Shown: positions 17,991-27,453, counted from the first letter of the stretch. The stretch is 64,000 nucleotides of DNA from Hyphomicrobiales bacterium (GCA_900472175.1 UCHD01000024.1:50200-114199), one strand, 5' to 3'. Notes: a model not told the origin generated them from the letters alone. Numbers and translations are program-made.

Positions 17991-19250
17991 TTACTTGGCA
18001 GGCTTGTACCAGCTGTCGAGGCCCTTCTGCAGCTTTTCGCCAGCAACTTCCGGCGTGTCGGTGCCGTTGATGACGTTGGCCGATTCAACCCAAGTCTCGT
18101 TCTCGAGGTTCGGGGTGCCACGCGACAGGATCTGGTAGGTCGAGCGGATGGTCGGCTTGCACTTTTCGCGCCAGGAGACGAATTCCTGTGCGAGCGGGTC
18201 GGCCATCTTTACCGGTGTCGAGTTCAGGCTGAAGAAGCCTGGCAGCGAATTGGCATAGATGTCGGCGAATTCAGGAGAAGCGATCCAGGTGAGAAGCTTC
18301 TTGGCTTCTTCCGGATGCGCGCTCTTGGCATTCAGGCCAACGCCGATGTCGTTGTGGTCGGAGATGTAGCAAGTGTCGCCTGCAGCCTTAACCGGCGGCG
18401 GGAAAGCACCCATCTTGAACTGGGCCTGCGTGTTGAACAGGCCGATTTCCCACGAGCCGGCCGGATAGATGGCAGCGCGGCCGAGTGTGAAGAGATTCTG
18501 GCTGTCCGGATAGGTCTGAGCTTCGAAGCCGTCGCCGAGATAATCCTTCCACTTGGCAAGAACCTTGTAGGGCTCGACCCAATCGGCGTCTGTCAGCTTC
18601 TGCTCGCCCTTGATCAGGGCAGCGCGGCCTTCTTCGCCCTTCCAGTAGGTCGGACCGATGTTCTGGTAGCCCATGGTCGCGGCTTCCCAGAGATCCTTCG
18701 TGCCCATGGCGAGCGGAATGTAGGTGCCGTCAGCCTTGATCTTGTCGAGCGCTGCGAAGAAGTCGGCTTCCGTTACAGGAACAGCAATGCCGAGCTTGTC
18801 GAAGGCTTCCTTGTTGTAGATGAAACCATGGATAACCGAGGCCATCGGCACGCAGAAAGCGGCCGAGCCGTCGTCCGTCGTCCAGGCGGACTTGGCGACC
18901 GGCGAGAAGTTCTCCATGCCGGCCAGACCGGTCAGGTCAGCCAGGTGCTTCTTGTTGTAAAGTTCGAGCGCGGCATCGAACGGGCGGCATGTGACGAGGT
19001 CACCAGCCGAACCGGCATCGAGCTTGGCGTTCAGCGCTGCGTTATATTCGGTCGGGGCAGTCGGCGCGAAAACGACCTTGATGCCCGGATGCTTGGCTTC
19101 GAAAGCCGGAATGAGCTTTTCCTGCCAGATGGCCAGGTCGTCGTTGCGCCAGCTTTCGATCGTCAGCGTGACGTCTTCGGCATGCGCCAGCCCGGCGGAA
19201 CCGAGGATGCTGGATGCAAGCAGCAGGCCTTTCAAGGTAGTGCGGGTCAT
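17991..19250 (-). CDS. Sugar ABC transporter substrate-binding protein
   Basis: The chosen ATG gives a clean Sec signal peptide (MTRTTLKGLLLASSILGSAG, cleaved after AHA), and GGGAGAA lies just before it; an in-frame start at 19307 would spoil the signal. The mature 395-odd residues fit family 1 extracellular solute-binding proteins (VTLTIESWRNDDLAIWQEKLIPAFEAKHPGIKV). It captures the sugar in the periplasm. Its position directly after murQ suggests MurNAc, GlcNAc or a related cell-wall or chitin sugar, but the ligand cannot be read from sequence. Confidence 0.92.
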   Translation of the reverse strand: MTRTTLKGLLLASSILGSAGLAHAEDVTLTIESWRNDDLAIWQEKLIPAFEAKHPGIKVVFAPTAPTEYNAALNAKLDAGSAGDLVTCRPFDAALELYNKKHLADLTGLAGMENFSPVAKSAWTTDDGSAAFCVPMASVIHGFIYNKEAFDKLGIAVPVTEADFFAALDKIKADGTYIPLAMGTKDLWEAATMGYQNIGPTYWKGEEGRAALIKGEQKLTDADWVEPYKVLAKWKDYLGDGFEAQTYPDSQNLFTLGRAAIYPAGSWEIGLFNTQAQFKMGAFPPPVKAAGDTCYISDHNDIGVGLNAKSAHPEEAKKLLTWIASPEFADIYANSLPGFFSLNSTPVKMADPLAQEFVSWREKCKPTIRSTYQILSRGTPNLENETWVESANVINGTDTPEVAGEKLQKGLDSWYKPAK

Positions 19251-19303
19251 TACGTTCTCCCTCATTGTGCGCCATTTTTGGCGCGGTTTTAAAACCCTTG
19301 GAC

Positions 19304-20203
19304 TCAATGCGCCGCGACAGCAGACAACGCGCGGCGCAAGTTTTGACCGGCTTCGATAAGCGCCACTTCCGCAGCAGCCACATCCTTTGCCCCAGCGGCA
19401 AGAAGGATGGCGATCTTTACCGAACCCGAAGATGTCGTCAGATAATGGCCGGCTTCCGTGGCACCGATCCCGGCAATATCGGAAACGATGCGAATGGCAC
19501 GGCCTCGCAGCTTGGCATTGTCAGCCTTCAGATTGACCATGTGTCCATCGTAGACATGACCGAGCTGAATACCGACAAGCGTCGAAAACATATTGAAGGC
19601 GATCTTCTGCGCGGTGGCTGCCCCCATGCGGGTCGATCCGGAGATGACCTCAGGCGGCGTCTGCAGCAGAATAGAGACTTCAGCATTCTGGAAGAGCAAG
19701 GCGCCGGGATTGTTGGCCATGGCAATGACGCGTGCACCCCGCTCGCGAGCCTCGTCAGCAGCCGCAAGCGCATAGGGGGTCGAGCCGCTGGCCGACACCG
19801 AGATCAGACAATCTCCCGCGCCAATACCGGCATCGCGCACATCCTTGCGCGCCAGTTCCATATCGTCTTCATATCCACCGGCGAGATCGGTGAGGCTCGC
19901 GGCACCGCCGGCGAGAAGCACCACGACCTTATCGAGCGCAATTCCATAGGTACCGGGCAATTCCAGCGCATCGGTCATAGCCATAAGGCCTGAACTGCCG
20001 GCACCGGCATAGGCCAAGCGCCCGCCATCAGCGAGCGCAGCGGCAGCGATCTGCGCGGCAGCGGCGATGGACTCGATAGCAGAATCAACAGCTTTGGCTG
20101 CAGCCTGCTGGCCGGCCGCAAGCAGACGCAAGGCAAGCGCCGGATGCATTACATCCAACCCCATCGCCTTGTCGTGACGCTCCTCGGTTTTCACTGACGG
20201 CAT
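19304..20203 (-). CDS. murQ: N-acetylmuramic acid 6-phosphate etherase
   Basis: The 299-residue SIS-fold protein cleaves the lactyl ether of MurNAc-6-P to give GlcNAc-6-P and lactate. Family marks are MHPALALRLLAAGQQ, GGRLAYAGAGSSG with the phosphosugar-binding Ser, and ISVSASGSTPYA. The EVISGSTRMGAATAQK segment is strongly conserved in MurQ. A GAGGGAGA ribosome binding site supports the start at MPSVKTEE. It is the first gene of the minus-strand operon carrying the sugar importer and is divergent from the amino-sugar kinase gene, with a shared regulatory region. Confidence 0.94.
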   Translation of the reverse strand: MPSVKTEERHDKAMGLDVMHPALALRLLAAGQQAAAKAVDSAIESIAAAAQIAAAALADGGRLAYAGAGSSGLMAMTDALELPGTYGIALDKVVVLLAGGAASLTDLAGGYEDDMELARKDVRDAGIGAGDCLISVSASGSTPYALAAADEARERGARVIAMANNPGALLFQNAEVSILLQTPPEVISGSTRMGAATAQKIAFNMFSTLVGIQLGHVYDGHMVNLKADNAKLRGRAIRIVSDIAGIGATEAGHYLTTSSGSVKIAILLAAGAKDVAAAEVALIEAGQNLRRALSAVAAH

Positions 20204-20231
20204 GCTCTTATCTCCCTCTTCGCAAATTAAT

Positions 20232-20379
20232 GCCAAAAAAATACCAATTGTCTAGGAAAAATTATCTTGTGACTGAAGAAAATTGTCGATTTCTAAAATA
20301 ATTTATATATTTCAGATTGTTAATCGATAATTCCAATTAAAGACCAAAATCCCCTTGGTAAATGGTATTTTTTTGGTAT
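20232..20379. promoter_or_regulatory. Divergent promoter region with paired GntR-like operators
   Basis: The AT-rich gap between murQ and the kinase gene carries GCCAAAAAAATACCAAT at 20232-20248 and its near reverse complement ATGGTATTTTTTTGGTAT at 20362-20379. One copy therefore lies close to each gene start. A further GGTA sits at 20357. The spacing and symmetry suggest that the GntR/HutC regulator encoded in the plus-strand operon binds both ends and controls both operons. Confidence 0.6.
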
Positions 20380-20399
20380 CCTTTTTCTCGGAGGTATCC

Positions 20400-21278
20400 A
20401 TGCCACATTACATTCTGGGAATCGACGGCGGAGGCACAAGCTGCCGCGCGGCTGTAGCGGGCGCCGATGGGCGCATCCTCGGGCGCGGCAAAAGCGGCGC
20501 TGCCAACATCCTGACCGATCCCGATAACGCCCTGATTCATATCGTCAGCGCAGCTACGGCTGCATTCGAGGAAGCAGGCATCGCTCCCGCGGAGATCAGT
20601 TCGGCCTGCGCCCTGGTCGGAGTTGCCGGCAGCAATGTCGGCGATGCCGTGCATTATGTGAAGGAACGCCTGCCGTTCGCCAAGGCCGACATCGAATCCG
20701 ATGGGCTGATTGCGCTGCAGGGCGCCCTCGGCGATAGTGACGGCGCGGTTGCCATTCTTGGCACCGGCTCGATCTATATCTCCCGCCAGGGCGACCAGGT
20801 CCGCTATATCGGCGGATGGGGTTTCCAGATCGGTGATCTCGGCAGTGGTGCCCGGCTTGGCCATGCGCTTCTGCAGGAAAGCGTACTTGCCTTCGACCGG
20901 ATTCATCCGTCGTCGCCGCTGACGGATGCGGTCATGGCCGAATTCAACAACGATCCACGCGAGGCCGTGGAATTTGCCCGGGCCGCGGTACCCGGCGAAT
21001 TCGGCCGCTTTGCTCCGAAGATATTCGACTATGCCGGCCGTAACGATCCCGTTGCGATCGCCTTGCTCAAGAGCTGTGCGCAAACCGTCGATGAGGCCCT
21101 GGATGCCCTGGTGGCCCAGGGTAGCCGCAAGCTCTGCCTGCTGGGCGGCCTGGCACCGATCTATCGGCCTTGGCTTGCCGAACGGCATCAGCCTTTGTTC
21201 ATCGAACCGGAGGCAGACGCCCTGACCGGCTCGGTGGCGCTGGCTGCCAAGCGGTTTGTGACGGGATCTGCCGCATGA
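20400..21278 (+). CDS. N-acetylglucosamine / N-acetylmuramic acid kinase, BadF/BadG/BcrA family
   Basis: The 292-residue ASKHA-fold kinase has the phosphate 1 motif in ILGIDGGGTSCRAAVAG, the phosphate 2 region in AVAILGTGSIYI and WGFQIGDLGSGA, and the C-terminal adenosine-binding LLGGLAPIY. The BadF/BcrA group includes eukaryotic-type GlcNAc kinase and the MurNAc/GlcNAc kinase MurK. Sitting opposite murQ and upstream of nagA, it most likely phosphorylates the sugar that the ABC importer brings in unphosphorylated. The start is fixed by GGAGG six bases before the ATG; an earlier ATG at 20355 would place the operator inside the gene. It is coupled to the next gene by ATGA. Confidence 0.88.
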   Translation: MPHYILGIDGGGTSCRAAVAGADGRILGRGKSGAANILTDPDNALIHIVSAATAAFEEAGIAPAEISSACALVGVAGSNVGDAVHYVKERLPFAKADIESDGLIALQGALGDSDGAVAILGTGSIYISRQGDQVRYIGGWGFQIGDLGSGARLGHALLQESVLAFDRIHPSSPLTDAVMAEFNNDPREAVEFARAAVPGEFGRFAPKIFDYAGRNDPVAIALLKSCAQTVDEALDALVAQGSRKLCLLGGLAPIYRPWLAERHQPLFIEPEADALTGSVALAAKRFVTGSAA

Positions 21279-22039
21279 CCCAGCATCTCGAAGCCATATT
21301 GCCATTGGACGGCCTGCAGGCCGGGGGCTCAGGCCCCCTTTATCTCAAGCTGCGGCAATCGCTCGAAGACGCTATCTTATCGGGCAAGCTCAATCATGGC
21401 GATGCCTTGCCGCCGGAACGGGATCTGGCCGACTATGCCAGTATCAGCCGCGTGACGGTGCGCAAGGCCGTCGACGATCTGGTCAGGGACGGCCTGCTCG
21501 TGCGCCGCCACGGTTCCGGCACGTTCGTCGTCAAGCCGGTTCACCGCGTACAGCAATCGCTTTCGCGCCTGACATCCTTTACCGAGGATATGTCACGCCG
21601 GGGGCTGGTGACCACGGCGCAATGGATCGAACGTGGACTGCATCACCCGTCGCCGGATGAGATGATGGCGCTTGGCCTACCCGCCGATGCGCTTGTCGCG
21701 CGGCTCGGCCGTCTGCGTATCGCCGACGATATGCCGCTTGCCATCGAGCGGGCCAGTGTTTCCGCAGAATTCCTACCGGATCCCATCCGCGTCGGCACCT
21801 CGCTCTATGCAGAGCTCGACAAGACCAAATCGCGGCCCGTGCGCGCCGTGCAGCGCATTTCCGCTTGCAGCCTGAAGGATCCGGATGCGGCGATGCTGGG
21901 CGTTCCGGCCGGTTCCGCCAGCCTGTCCATCGAACGCATTTCCTACCTCGCCTCCGGCCGCGTGGTAGAATTCACCCGCTCGCTCTATCGGGGCGACGCC
22001 TATGATTTCGTCGCCGAACTGACTTTGTCGGATTCCTGA
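21275..22039 (+). CDS. GntR-family (HutC/UTRA) transcriptional regulator
   Basis: The 254-residue protein has a GntR winged helix (YLKLRQSLEDAILSGKLNHG, LPPERDLADYASISRVTVRKAVDDLVRDGLLVRRHGSGTFV) and a UTRA effector domain (SLSIERISYLASGRVVEFTRSLYRGDAYDF). Members near nag genes usually sense GlcN-6-P or GlcNAc-6-P. Its ATG overlaps the kinase stop. It probably binds the paired sites between murQ and the kinase gene. Confidence 0.92.
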   Translation: MTQHLEAILPLDGLQAGGSGPLYLKLRQSLEDAILSGKLNHGDALPPERDLADYASISRVTVRKAVDDLVRDGLLVRRHGSGTFVVKPVHRVQQSLSRLTSFTEDMSRRGLVTTAQWIERGLHHPSPDEMMALGLPADALVARLGRLRIADDMPLAIERASVSAEFLPDPIRVGTSLYAELDKTKSRPVRAVQRISACSLKDPDAAMLGVPAGSASLSIERISYLASGRVVEFTRSLYRGDAYDFVAELTLSDS

Positions 22040-22061
22040 GAGCGGCCCAAATAAGAAAGAC

Positions 22062-23090
22062 ATGACCATGCAAACCAACATGCGGCGCGAAATCAACGAA
22101 ATCCCCGAAGCGGCAGCGCGTCTTCTTGAACAGTCCAAGGCAGCGATCAAGGAAACTGGCGCTGCGCTGCGTGCGAAAGACCCGGCGTTTTTCGTGACGA
22201 TCGCCCGTGGTTCATCCGACCACGCCGCACTGTTCCTGAAATATGCGATCGAGCTTTCGACCGGGCGGCCCGTTGCCTCGCTTGGCCCATCGCTCGCCTC
22301 GATCTACGGCGCCAAGATGCAGCTTCAAGGCGCAGCCTCGATCGCCATCTCGCAATCGGGCAAGAGCCCGGACATCGTCGCGATGGCCGAGGCCGCAACC
22401 AAGGCCGGCGCGGTGACGATCGCACTGACCAACACCCTGCCCTCGCCGATCTCCGAAGCCAGCACCCATCCGCTCGATATTCTCGCCGGACCGGAAATCG
22501 CTGTCGCTGCAACCAAGTCCTATGTCAATTCGATCGTTGCTGGCCTCGCCGTTCTCGGCGAGTGGACGCAGGACGCTGACCTGCAGCGCGCTGTCGCCGA
22601 TCTGCCCGCCCAGTTTGCCAAGGCCGTGAAGCTTGACTGGCAGCCACTCGCCGACGAACTTGGTGATGCAGAATCGCTGTTCGTGCTTGGTCGCGGCCCG
22701 GCGCTCGCCATTGCCAGCGAAGCAGCGCTGAAATTCAAGGAAACCTCCGGCATGCACGCAGAGGCCTATTCGGCGGCAGAAGTGCTGCATGGGCCGGTGG
22801 CGCTGGTCGAAAAGCGCTTCCCGGTTATCGGCCTTGCCGCACGCGACGCAGCGGAAGGCTCGGTCGCCGGCATTCTCGATGGGCTGAGCGCCAAGGGCGC
22901 ACTGGCTTTCGTCACGTCTTCGCAAGCCAAGGCAACCAAGACCCTTCCGTTCATCGCGACCGGTCATCCGATTACCGATGCGCTGGCCCTGATCATTCCG
23001 TTCTACGGCTTCGTCGAATCCTGGTCCCGTTCGCGTGGCCTCAATCCTGACGCGCCCGTCGCTCTCAAGAAGGTAACGGAAACGCGATGA
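22062..23090 (+). CDS. Glucosamine-6-phosphate deaminase, SIS type (NagB-II / GlmS isomerase-like)
   Basis: The 342-residue protein consists of two SIS domains, like the isomerase half of GlmS but without the glutaminase domain. Conserved parts are FVTIARGSSDHAALFLKY, AISQSGKSPDIVAMAE, EIAVAATKSYVNSI, LGRGPALAIASEAALKFKET and the HAEAYSAAEVLHGPVALVEK segment with the catalytic His/Glu. Stand-alone proteins of this kind next to nagA act as alternative GlcN-6-P deaminases, giving fructose-6-P and ammonia. No classical NagB is encoded in the cluster. Two ATGs (22062, 22068) are possible. It is coupled to nagA by ATGA. Confidence 0.88.
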   Translation: MTMQTNMRREINEIPEAAARLLEQSKAAIKETGAALRAKDPAFFVTIARGSSDHAALFLKYAIELSTGRPVASLGPSLASIYGAKMQLQGAASIAISQSGKSPDIVAMAEAATKAGAVTIALTNTLPSPISEASTHPLDILAGPEIAVAATKSYVNSIVAGLAVLGEWTQDADLQRAVADLPAQFAKAVKLDWQPLADELGDAESLFVLGRGPALAIASEAALKFKETSGMHAEAYSAAEVLHGPVALVEKRFPVIGLAARDAAEGSVAGILDGLSAKGALAFVTSSQAKATKTLPFIATGHPITDALALIIPFYGFVESWSRSRGLNPDAPVALKKVTETR

Positions 23091-24247
23091 CCGCACAAAA
23101 AGCTATCACCGGAGCCCGGATTTTCGACGGCCTGTTCTGGCATGATGGCCAGGCTCTGCTGCTGGATGGCGGGACGATCACCGGCATCCTGCCGCAGAGC
23201 GACTTGCCTGCCGGGACAGAAACTGTCCCGGCCGATGGCCAGTTGCTTGTACCCGGCTTTATCGATCTGCAGGTGAATGGCGGCGGTGGCGTGATGCTGA
23301 ACGACCGGCAGGACGCCGATGCCATCCGGACGATCTGCGCTGCCCACGCAAAATTCGGCACGACCGCCCTGCTTCCGACGCTGATCACCGACACATTCGA
23401 AATCCGTGCCCGCACCATTGCGGGCGGCAGGCAGGCCAAGGTGGAAAATGTACCCGGATTCTTGGGGCTGCATCTGGAAGGGCCGCACCTTTCCGTCGCC
23501 AGGAAAGGCGCCCATGATCCGGCCCTGATCCGTCCGATGGATCAGGCCGATCTTGACGCGCTGCTCGACTGCGCCGGGGATTTTGATGCGATCATGGTAA
23601 CGGTCGCGCCTGAAAACACGACCGCATCGCAGGTTTCAGCGATGGCCAAAGCCGGTATCATTGTCAGCCTTGGCCATACGGATGCCGGCTACAAGACCGT
23701 TGTCGAGTATGCCAAGGCTGGTGCCCGCACAGTAACGCATCTGTTCAACGCGATGAGCCCGCTCGGCCACCGCGAACCAGGCGTTGTTGGTGCGGCTCTC
23801 GATATTGGCAGCCTGCATGCCGGCATCATCGCCGATGGTTTCCATGCTGATCCGGTATCGATGGGTATCGCGCTGCGCGCCAAGAACGGCCCGGGCCGAA
23901 TCTTCATCGTCACCGATGCGATGTCGACGATCGGCTCCGATCAGACCAGTTTCCTCCTGAACGGCCGCGAGATCTTCCGCAAGGGCGGGCGCCTGACGCT
24001 GGCCGATGGCACGCTGGCCGGCGCCGATATCGACATGCTCGCTTCCGTGCGTTTCGCCCATGAAAAACTGGATCTGCCGCTCGATGAGGCGCTGCGCATG
24101 GCGTCGGCCTATCCCGCGGATGCCGCAGGCATTGCCGCCCGCAAGGGCCGGCTGTTGCCGGGCCTCGATGCGGATTTCGTCCTTCTGACAGAGGGCCTCG
24201 ACATGGCATCGACCTGGATTGGCGGCACACGCGTCTTCCAGGCATAG
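23087..24247 (+). CDS. nagA: N-acetylglucosamine-6-phosphate deacetylase
   Basis: The 386-residue amidohydrolase has the metal and substrate residues in GFIDLQVNGGGG, GLHLEGPHLS (metal Glu), SLGHTDAGY and TVTHLFNAMSPL (metal His residues), and the catalytic Asp in FIVTDAMSTIG. It removes acetate from GlcNAc-6-P made by the kinase or by MurQ and feeds GlcN-6-P to the preceding deaminase. It is the last gene of the kinase-gntR-deaminase-nagA operon. Confidence 0.94.
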   Translation: MTAQKAITGARIFDGLFWHDGQALLLDGGTITGILPQSDLPAGTETVPADGQLLVPGFIDLQVNGGGGVMLNDRQDADAIRTICAAHAKFGTTALLPTLITDTFEIRARTIAGGRQAKVENVPGFLGLHLEGPHLSVARKGAHDPALIRPMDQADLDALLDCAGDFDAIMVTVAPENTTASQVSAMAKAGIIVSLGHTDAGYKTVVEYAKAGARTVTHLFNAMSPLGHREPGVVGAALDIGSLHAGIIADGFHADPVSMGIALRAKNGPGRIFIVTDAMSTIGSDQTSFLLNGREIFRKGGRLTLADGTLAGADIDMLASVRFAHEKLDLPLDEALRMASAYPADAAGIAARKGRLLPGLDADFVLLTEGLDMASTWIGGTRVFQA

Positions 24248-24259
24248 AATTCCGACGTA

Positions 24260-24988
24260 TCAGGGCGCGGTGGTCAGCCGCGCCTTCAGTGCCCGCACGG
24301 ACCGTTCATCCGTCTGCTTTGCACTGGGCGCAATAAAGCCGAGCGACACCAGCCGGGCATCGTGAGCCGGCTTTTCCACGGAACAGGACGAGTGAACCTC
24401 GGATACCGGAAGACGGGACAGAAGTCCGCCGACCGTCTCCAGCGTCACCCCCGAACCGGGCATGATCGAGATGCGGTCCTTTGCGGCCGCAACAATTCCA
24501 GCCAGTGCGTCGACGCCGTCAGCCGCTCTTTTCGCCCCGCCCGAGGTCAGGATTCGCTCGAACCCAAGGTCCACCGCGATCTCAACCGCCTGTGCGAAAT
24601 CCGGCACGAGATCGAAGGCGCGATGCAATGTCAGTCCCAATCCATGCGCGTGATTCGCTAGCGTCCTCAGGGCTTCTCTATCCAGGCTCCCGTCTGGGCG
24701 GTTTGCGCCGAGAACGACACCGGCGAGGCCTGCTGACCGGGCCGCTTCGATTTCGACGCGCATGACATCCATGTCGCCTGCATCGAAAACAAAATCGCCG
24801 GGCCTTGGCCGGATCATCGCGTAAACGGGAACATCCATTTTGCCCGCCAGAGCCATCAGGCCCGGCGAAGGCGTAAGCCCGCCGACCGACAGAGCCGAGC
24901 ACAATTCGATGCGATCAGCGCCGCCATCGACCGCTGCCTGCAGACCGGCCGCATCCTCGACGCAGACTTCCAGAAGAATATTTGTCAT
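24260..24988 (-). CDS. cutC: CutC family protein
   Basis: The 242-residue TIM-barrel protein matches CutC throughout: ILLEVCVEDAAGLQAAVDGGADRIELCSALSVGGLTPS, YAMIRPRPGDFVF, HRAFDLV and ILTSGGA. CutC was first described in copper homeostasis, but a direct copper role in bacteria is doubtful and the fold suggests an enzyme. An AGGAGAA site supports the start. It is the last gene of an amidase-ROK-cutC operon, its ATG overlapping the ROK stop. The setting next to amino-sugar genes is noteworthy. Confidence 0.92.
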   Translation of the reverse strand: MTNILLEVCVEDAAGLQAAVDGGADRIELCSALSVGGLTPSPGLMALAGKMDVPVYAMIRPRPGDFVFDAGDMDVMRVEIEAARSAGLAGVVLGANRPDGSLDREALRTLANHAHGLGLTLHRAFDLVPDFAQAVEIAVDLGFERILTSGGAKRAADGVDALAGIVAAAKDRISIMPGSGVTLETVGGLLSRLPVSEVHSSCSVEKPAHDARLVSLGFIAPSAKQTDERSVRALKARLTTAP

Positions 24989-25896
24989 GATGCTTCTCCT
25001 GCGAGACCAAGAACGGCGGCGCCGATCAGGCCTGGTTCGATCCGGCATTCGCCCGGCACGACCAGAGGGCGGTCGAATTTTCTAAGAATCCGGCCGCGAA
25101 CGGCCTTGTCGATCTCGGCGATCAGCGGCGTCACGTTGGACAGGCCGCCGCCGATCGGGACGATCGTCGCCCCGGTGATATTGACCGTCAGTGCCAGGGG
25201 CGAACTGATGAGGTCAACGAGCACATCGATGGTGCGGGCGGCTTCCGCATCGCCGTTCTGCCAGAGCGCGGTGATCTCATGACTTTCCAGGGCCTTGCCG
25301 TGCAAGGTCAGGTGCAAACGCTCCATGCCACGGGCCCCGCCGATCGTATCGACGCACCCCCGCTGGCCGCAGCCGCAATCAAAGATGGGGATGGCAACGG
25401 GCGGCGTGCCGGCCGTTGAGGCGACAGCCGGGCCATGGCCCCATTCGCCGGCAAAACCGCCTTCCGCGTTGATGAGCCGGCCATCAACCACCAGGCCACC
25501 GCCCACGCCGGTGCCGAGAATCGCCCCAAGCACGATCCGGTAACCACGCCCGGCACCGGCCCCCGCCTCAGCCAGCGCGAAACAATCCGCGTCATTGGCA
25601 ATCAACACAGGCAGTCCAAGCAAAGCGGAAAGTTCCGCACCAAGCTTGCGCCCGTCGATGCAGGGAATATTGGCGCACTTGATCGCCTGCGTTTCGGGAT
25701 CGACGACGCCGGTGATCGATATGGCGATCCGGTCAGGCGTTTCGCCAGCTTCCGCAATGACATCGCGAAGCGTGCCGACAAAGGCATTGAAATCATCGAG
25801 CGGCGTGATGCGGCGTTCGAGCGGTTCGATCCGGTCTGCCGCATGGGCAACGGCACCCTTGATGGCCGAGCCGCCGATATCGAAACAGACGATCAT
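24985..25896 (-). CDS. ROK-family sugar kinase
   Basis: The 303-residue protein has the ATP phosphate motif CFDIGGSAIKGAVA at the N-terminus, the ROK signature (GLPVLIANDADCFALAEA ... YRIVLGAILGTGVGGGLVVDGRL) and the zinc-binding cluster CGCGQRGC after an FDCGC lead. Such ROK kinases phosphorylate glucose, GlcNAc, ManNAc or similar. The neighbouring nagA operon suggests an amino-sugar substrate. The start at MIVCFDIGG overlaps the amidase stop as ATGA; earlier starts lie inside the amidase gene. Confidence 0.9.
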   Translation of the reverse strand: MIVCFDIGGSAIKGAVAHAADRIEPLERRITPLDDFNAFVGTLRDVIAEAGETPDRIAISITGVVDPETQAIKCANIPCIDGRKLGAELSALLGLPVLIANDADCFALAEAGAGAGRGYRIVLGAILGTGVGGGLVVDGRLINAEGGFAGEWGHGPAVASTAGTPPVAIPIFDCGCGQRGCVDTIGGARGMERLHLTLHGKALESHEITALWQNGDAEAARTIDVLVDLISSPLALTVNITGATIVPIGGGLSNVTPLIAEIDKAVRGRILRKFDRPLVVPGECRIEPGLIGAAVLGLAGEAS

Positions 25897-27263
25897 GCGC
25901 CGCCCCGGATGATGGCTTCGGCCGAAAGCGCCACGGAGAGCAGATGCTCGTCGCCGTTGCGCAGGCCAGAGAGAAGAAAGCCGACCGGCATGCCGGCATC
26001 GCCCGTGCCGCACGGAATCGAAACACCGCAGCCATCAAGGAAATTGCCGATGGACGTGTTGCGCAATGTCCGGCCATTGATCTTGAAGAACAGATCGTCA
26101 TCGGCAAGCAACGGCGCGATCGGCGGCGCCACGTGCGGCAGCGTCGGATGGATGACGAGCTCGCCAGGCTCCAGACTTTCGGTGAAAGCGGCGATCAACC
26201 GCTGGCGGGCGTCAGCGATGGCAATGTAATCGGCCGTCGTGGTCTTTTCGCCCAGCCGGGTGCGGGCGACAACCCGCTGATCCATGCGGGCCGCCTCCGG
26301 CCCTTCCAGCCGCGCCTTGTGGAGCGCGAACGCTTCCGCCGTGACCAGTGCGCCATGGCGCGCCGTAACCTCGAAAATCTCGGCAAAAATCGGGAAGGCC
26401 CGCCGTTTGACCCGGGCACCGGCCTTCTCCAGCCGCAAAACCGCAGCCTCGAATGCGGCGACGACACCCGGCTCGGCATCGTCGAAGACGATCGTTTCAG
26501 GGATGACAAGCTTCAAGCCGCTCAAGTCCGCCCGGCCGATATCCGGCACGGTGCGCCCGTGCATGGCGGCATCGATCCAGATGGCGTCCTGCACGGTGCG
26601 GCAGAGCGGGCCGAGTGAATCGAGGCTCTTTGCCAGCGGGAAGACGCCTTGCATGGAATAGCGGCCACGCGTCGCCTTGTAGCCGACAATGCCGTTGAAC
26701 GCGGCAGGAATGCGGATCGAGCCGCCGGTGTCCGTACCGATCGCCACCGGCACCAGACCGGCTGCCACGGCAACGCCGGACCCGGCCGACGAGCCACCCG
26801 GGATGCGCGGCACATCGCGCGATGCGGGGTTATGGGCCGTTCCATAATGTGGGTTGATGCCGAGGCCGGAAAAGGCGAATTCGCTGAGATTGGTGCGGCC
26901 GATACTGACCATGCCCGCACCGGCAAGCGACGTAACGACAGCAGCATCGGCGGATGCGGGCGCGGCATCGGCCAGCACAGCGGATCCCGCGGTCGTTACC
27001 GATCCCTTCGTGTCGAACAGATCTTTCCAGGCGACCGGAATGCCATCAAGCAAGCCCAGAGACCGTCCGGAGCGGAGGCGTTGCGCGGACAACCTGGCCT
27101 CCGTCAAGGCGCGCTCGCCCAGCAACTCCGTGAAGACAGCCTGATCCTGATAGCCGGCTATCCTTGCCAGCGACACCTCTGCCAATTCTACCGGATCGAG
27201 CGCGCCGGACTGCAGCAGCACCGAAAGGCCTGCTACCGACTTGTTTGTATCCACTCCATCCAT
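25893..27263 (-). CDS. Amidase signature family protein
   Basis: The 456-residue enzyme carries the Ser-cisSer-Lys triad: Lys in IPVAWKDLFDTKG, cis-Ser in IPGGSSAGSGVAVAAG and nucleophile Ser in GTDTGGSIRIPAAF. It resembles GatA-like stand-alone amidases that hydrolyse small amides; the substrate is unknown. It heads an operon with the ROK kinase and cutC. The start at MDGVDTNK is preferred because GGAG lies about 12 bases upstream. Confidence 0.9.
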   Translation of the reverse strand: MDGVDTNKSVAGLSVLLQSGALDPVELAEVSLARIAGYQDQAVFTELLGERALTEARLSAQRLRSGRSLGLLDGIPVAWKDLFDTKGSVTTAGSAVLADAAPASADAAVVTSLAGAGMVSIGRTNLSEFAFSGLGINPHYGTAHNPASRDVPRIPGGSSAGSGVAVAAGLVPVAIGTDTGGSIRIPAAFNGIVGYKATRGRYSMQGVFPLAKSLDSLGPLCRTVQDAIWIDAAMHGRTVPDIGRADLSGLKLVIPETIVFDDAEPGVVAAFEAAVLRLEKAGARVKRRAFPIFAEIFEVTARHGALVTAEAFALHKARLEGPEAARMDQRVVARTRLGEKTTTADYIAIADARQRLIAAFTESLEPGELVIHPTLPHVAPPIAPLLADDDLFFKINGRTLRNTSIGNFLDGCGVSIPCGTGDAGMPVGFLLSGLRNGDEHLLSVALSAEAIIRGGA

Positions 27264-27453
27264 CGTCTCATCACTCCACATTGCTCAGATTCTGTCACCA
27301 TATCGGGGCAGCAGCGGATTTGGCAGCATATTCCGCATCATCCGCATGATTTCCATCCCGCTTTCCAACGCAGCAAACCGCGCGGCCTTGCCCACAGGCC
27401 CTGCTCCGCCTACATGCCAGACGGCAGCGAGAACGCCTTCAAGGAGATACCGG

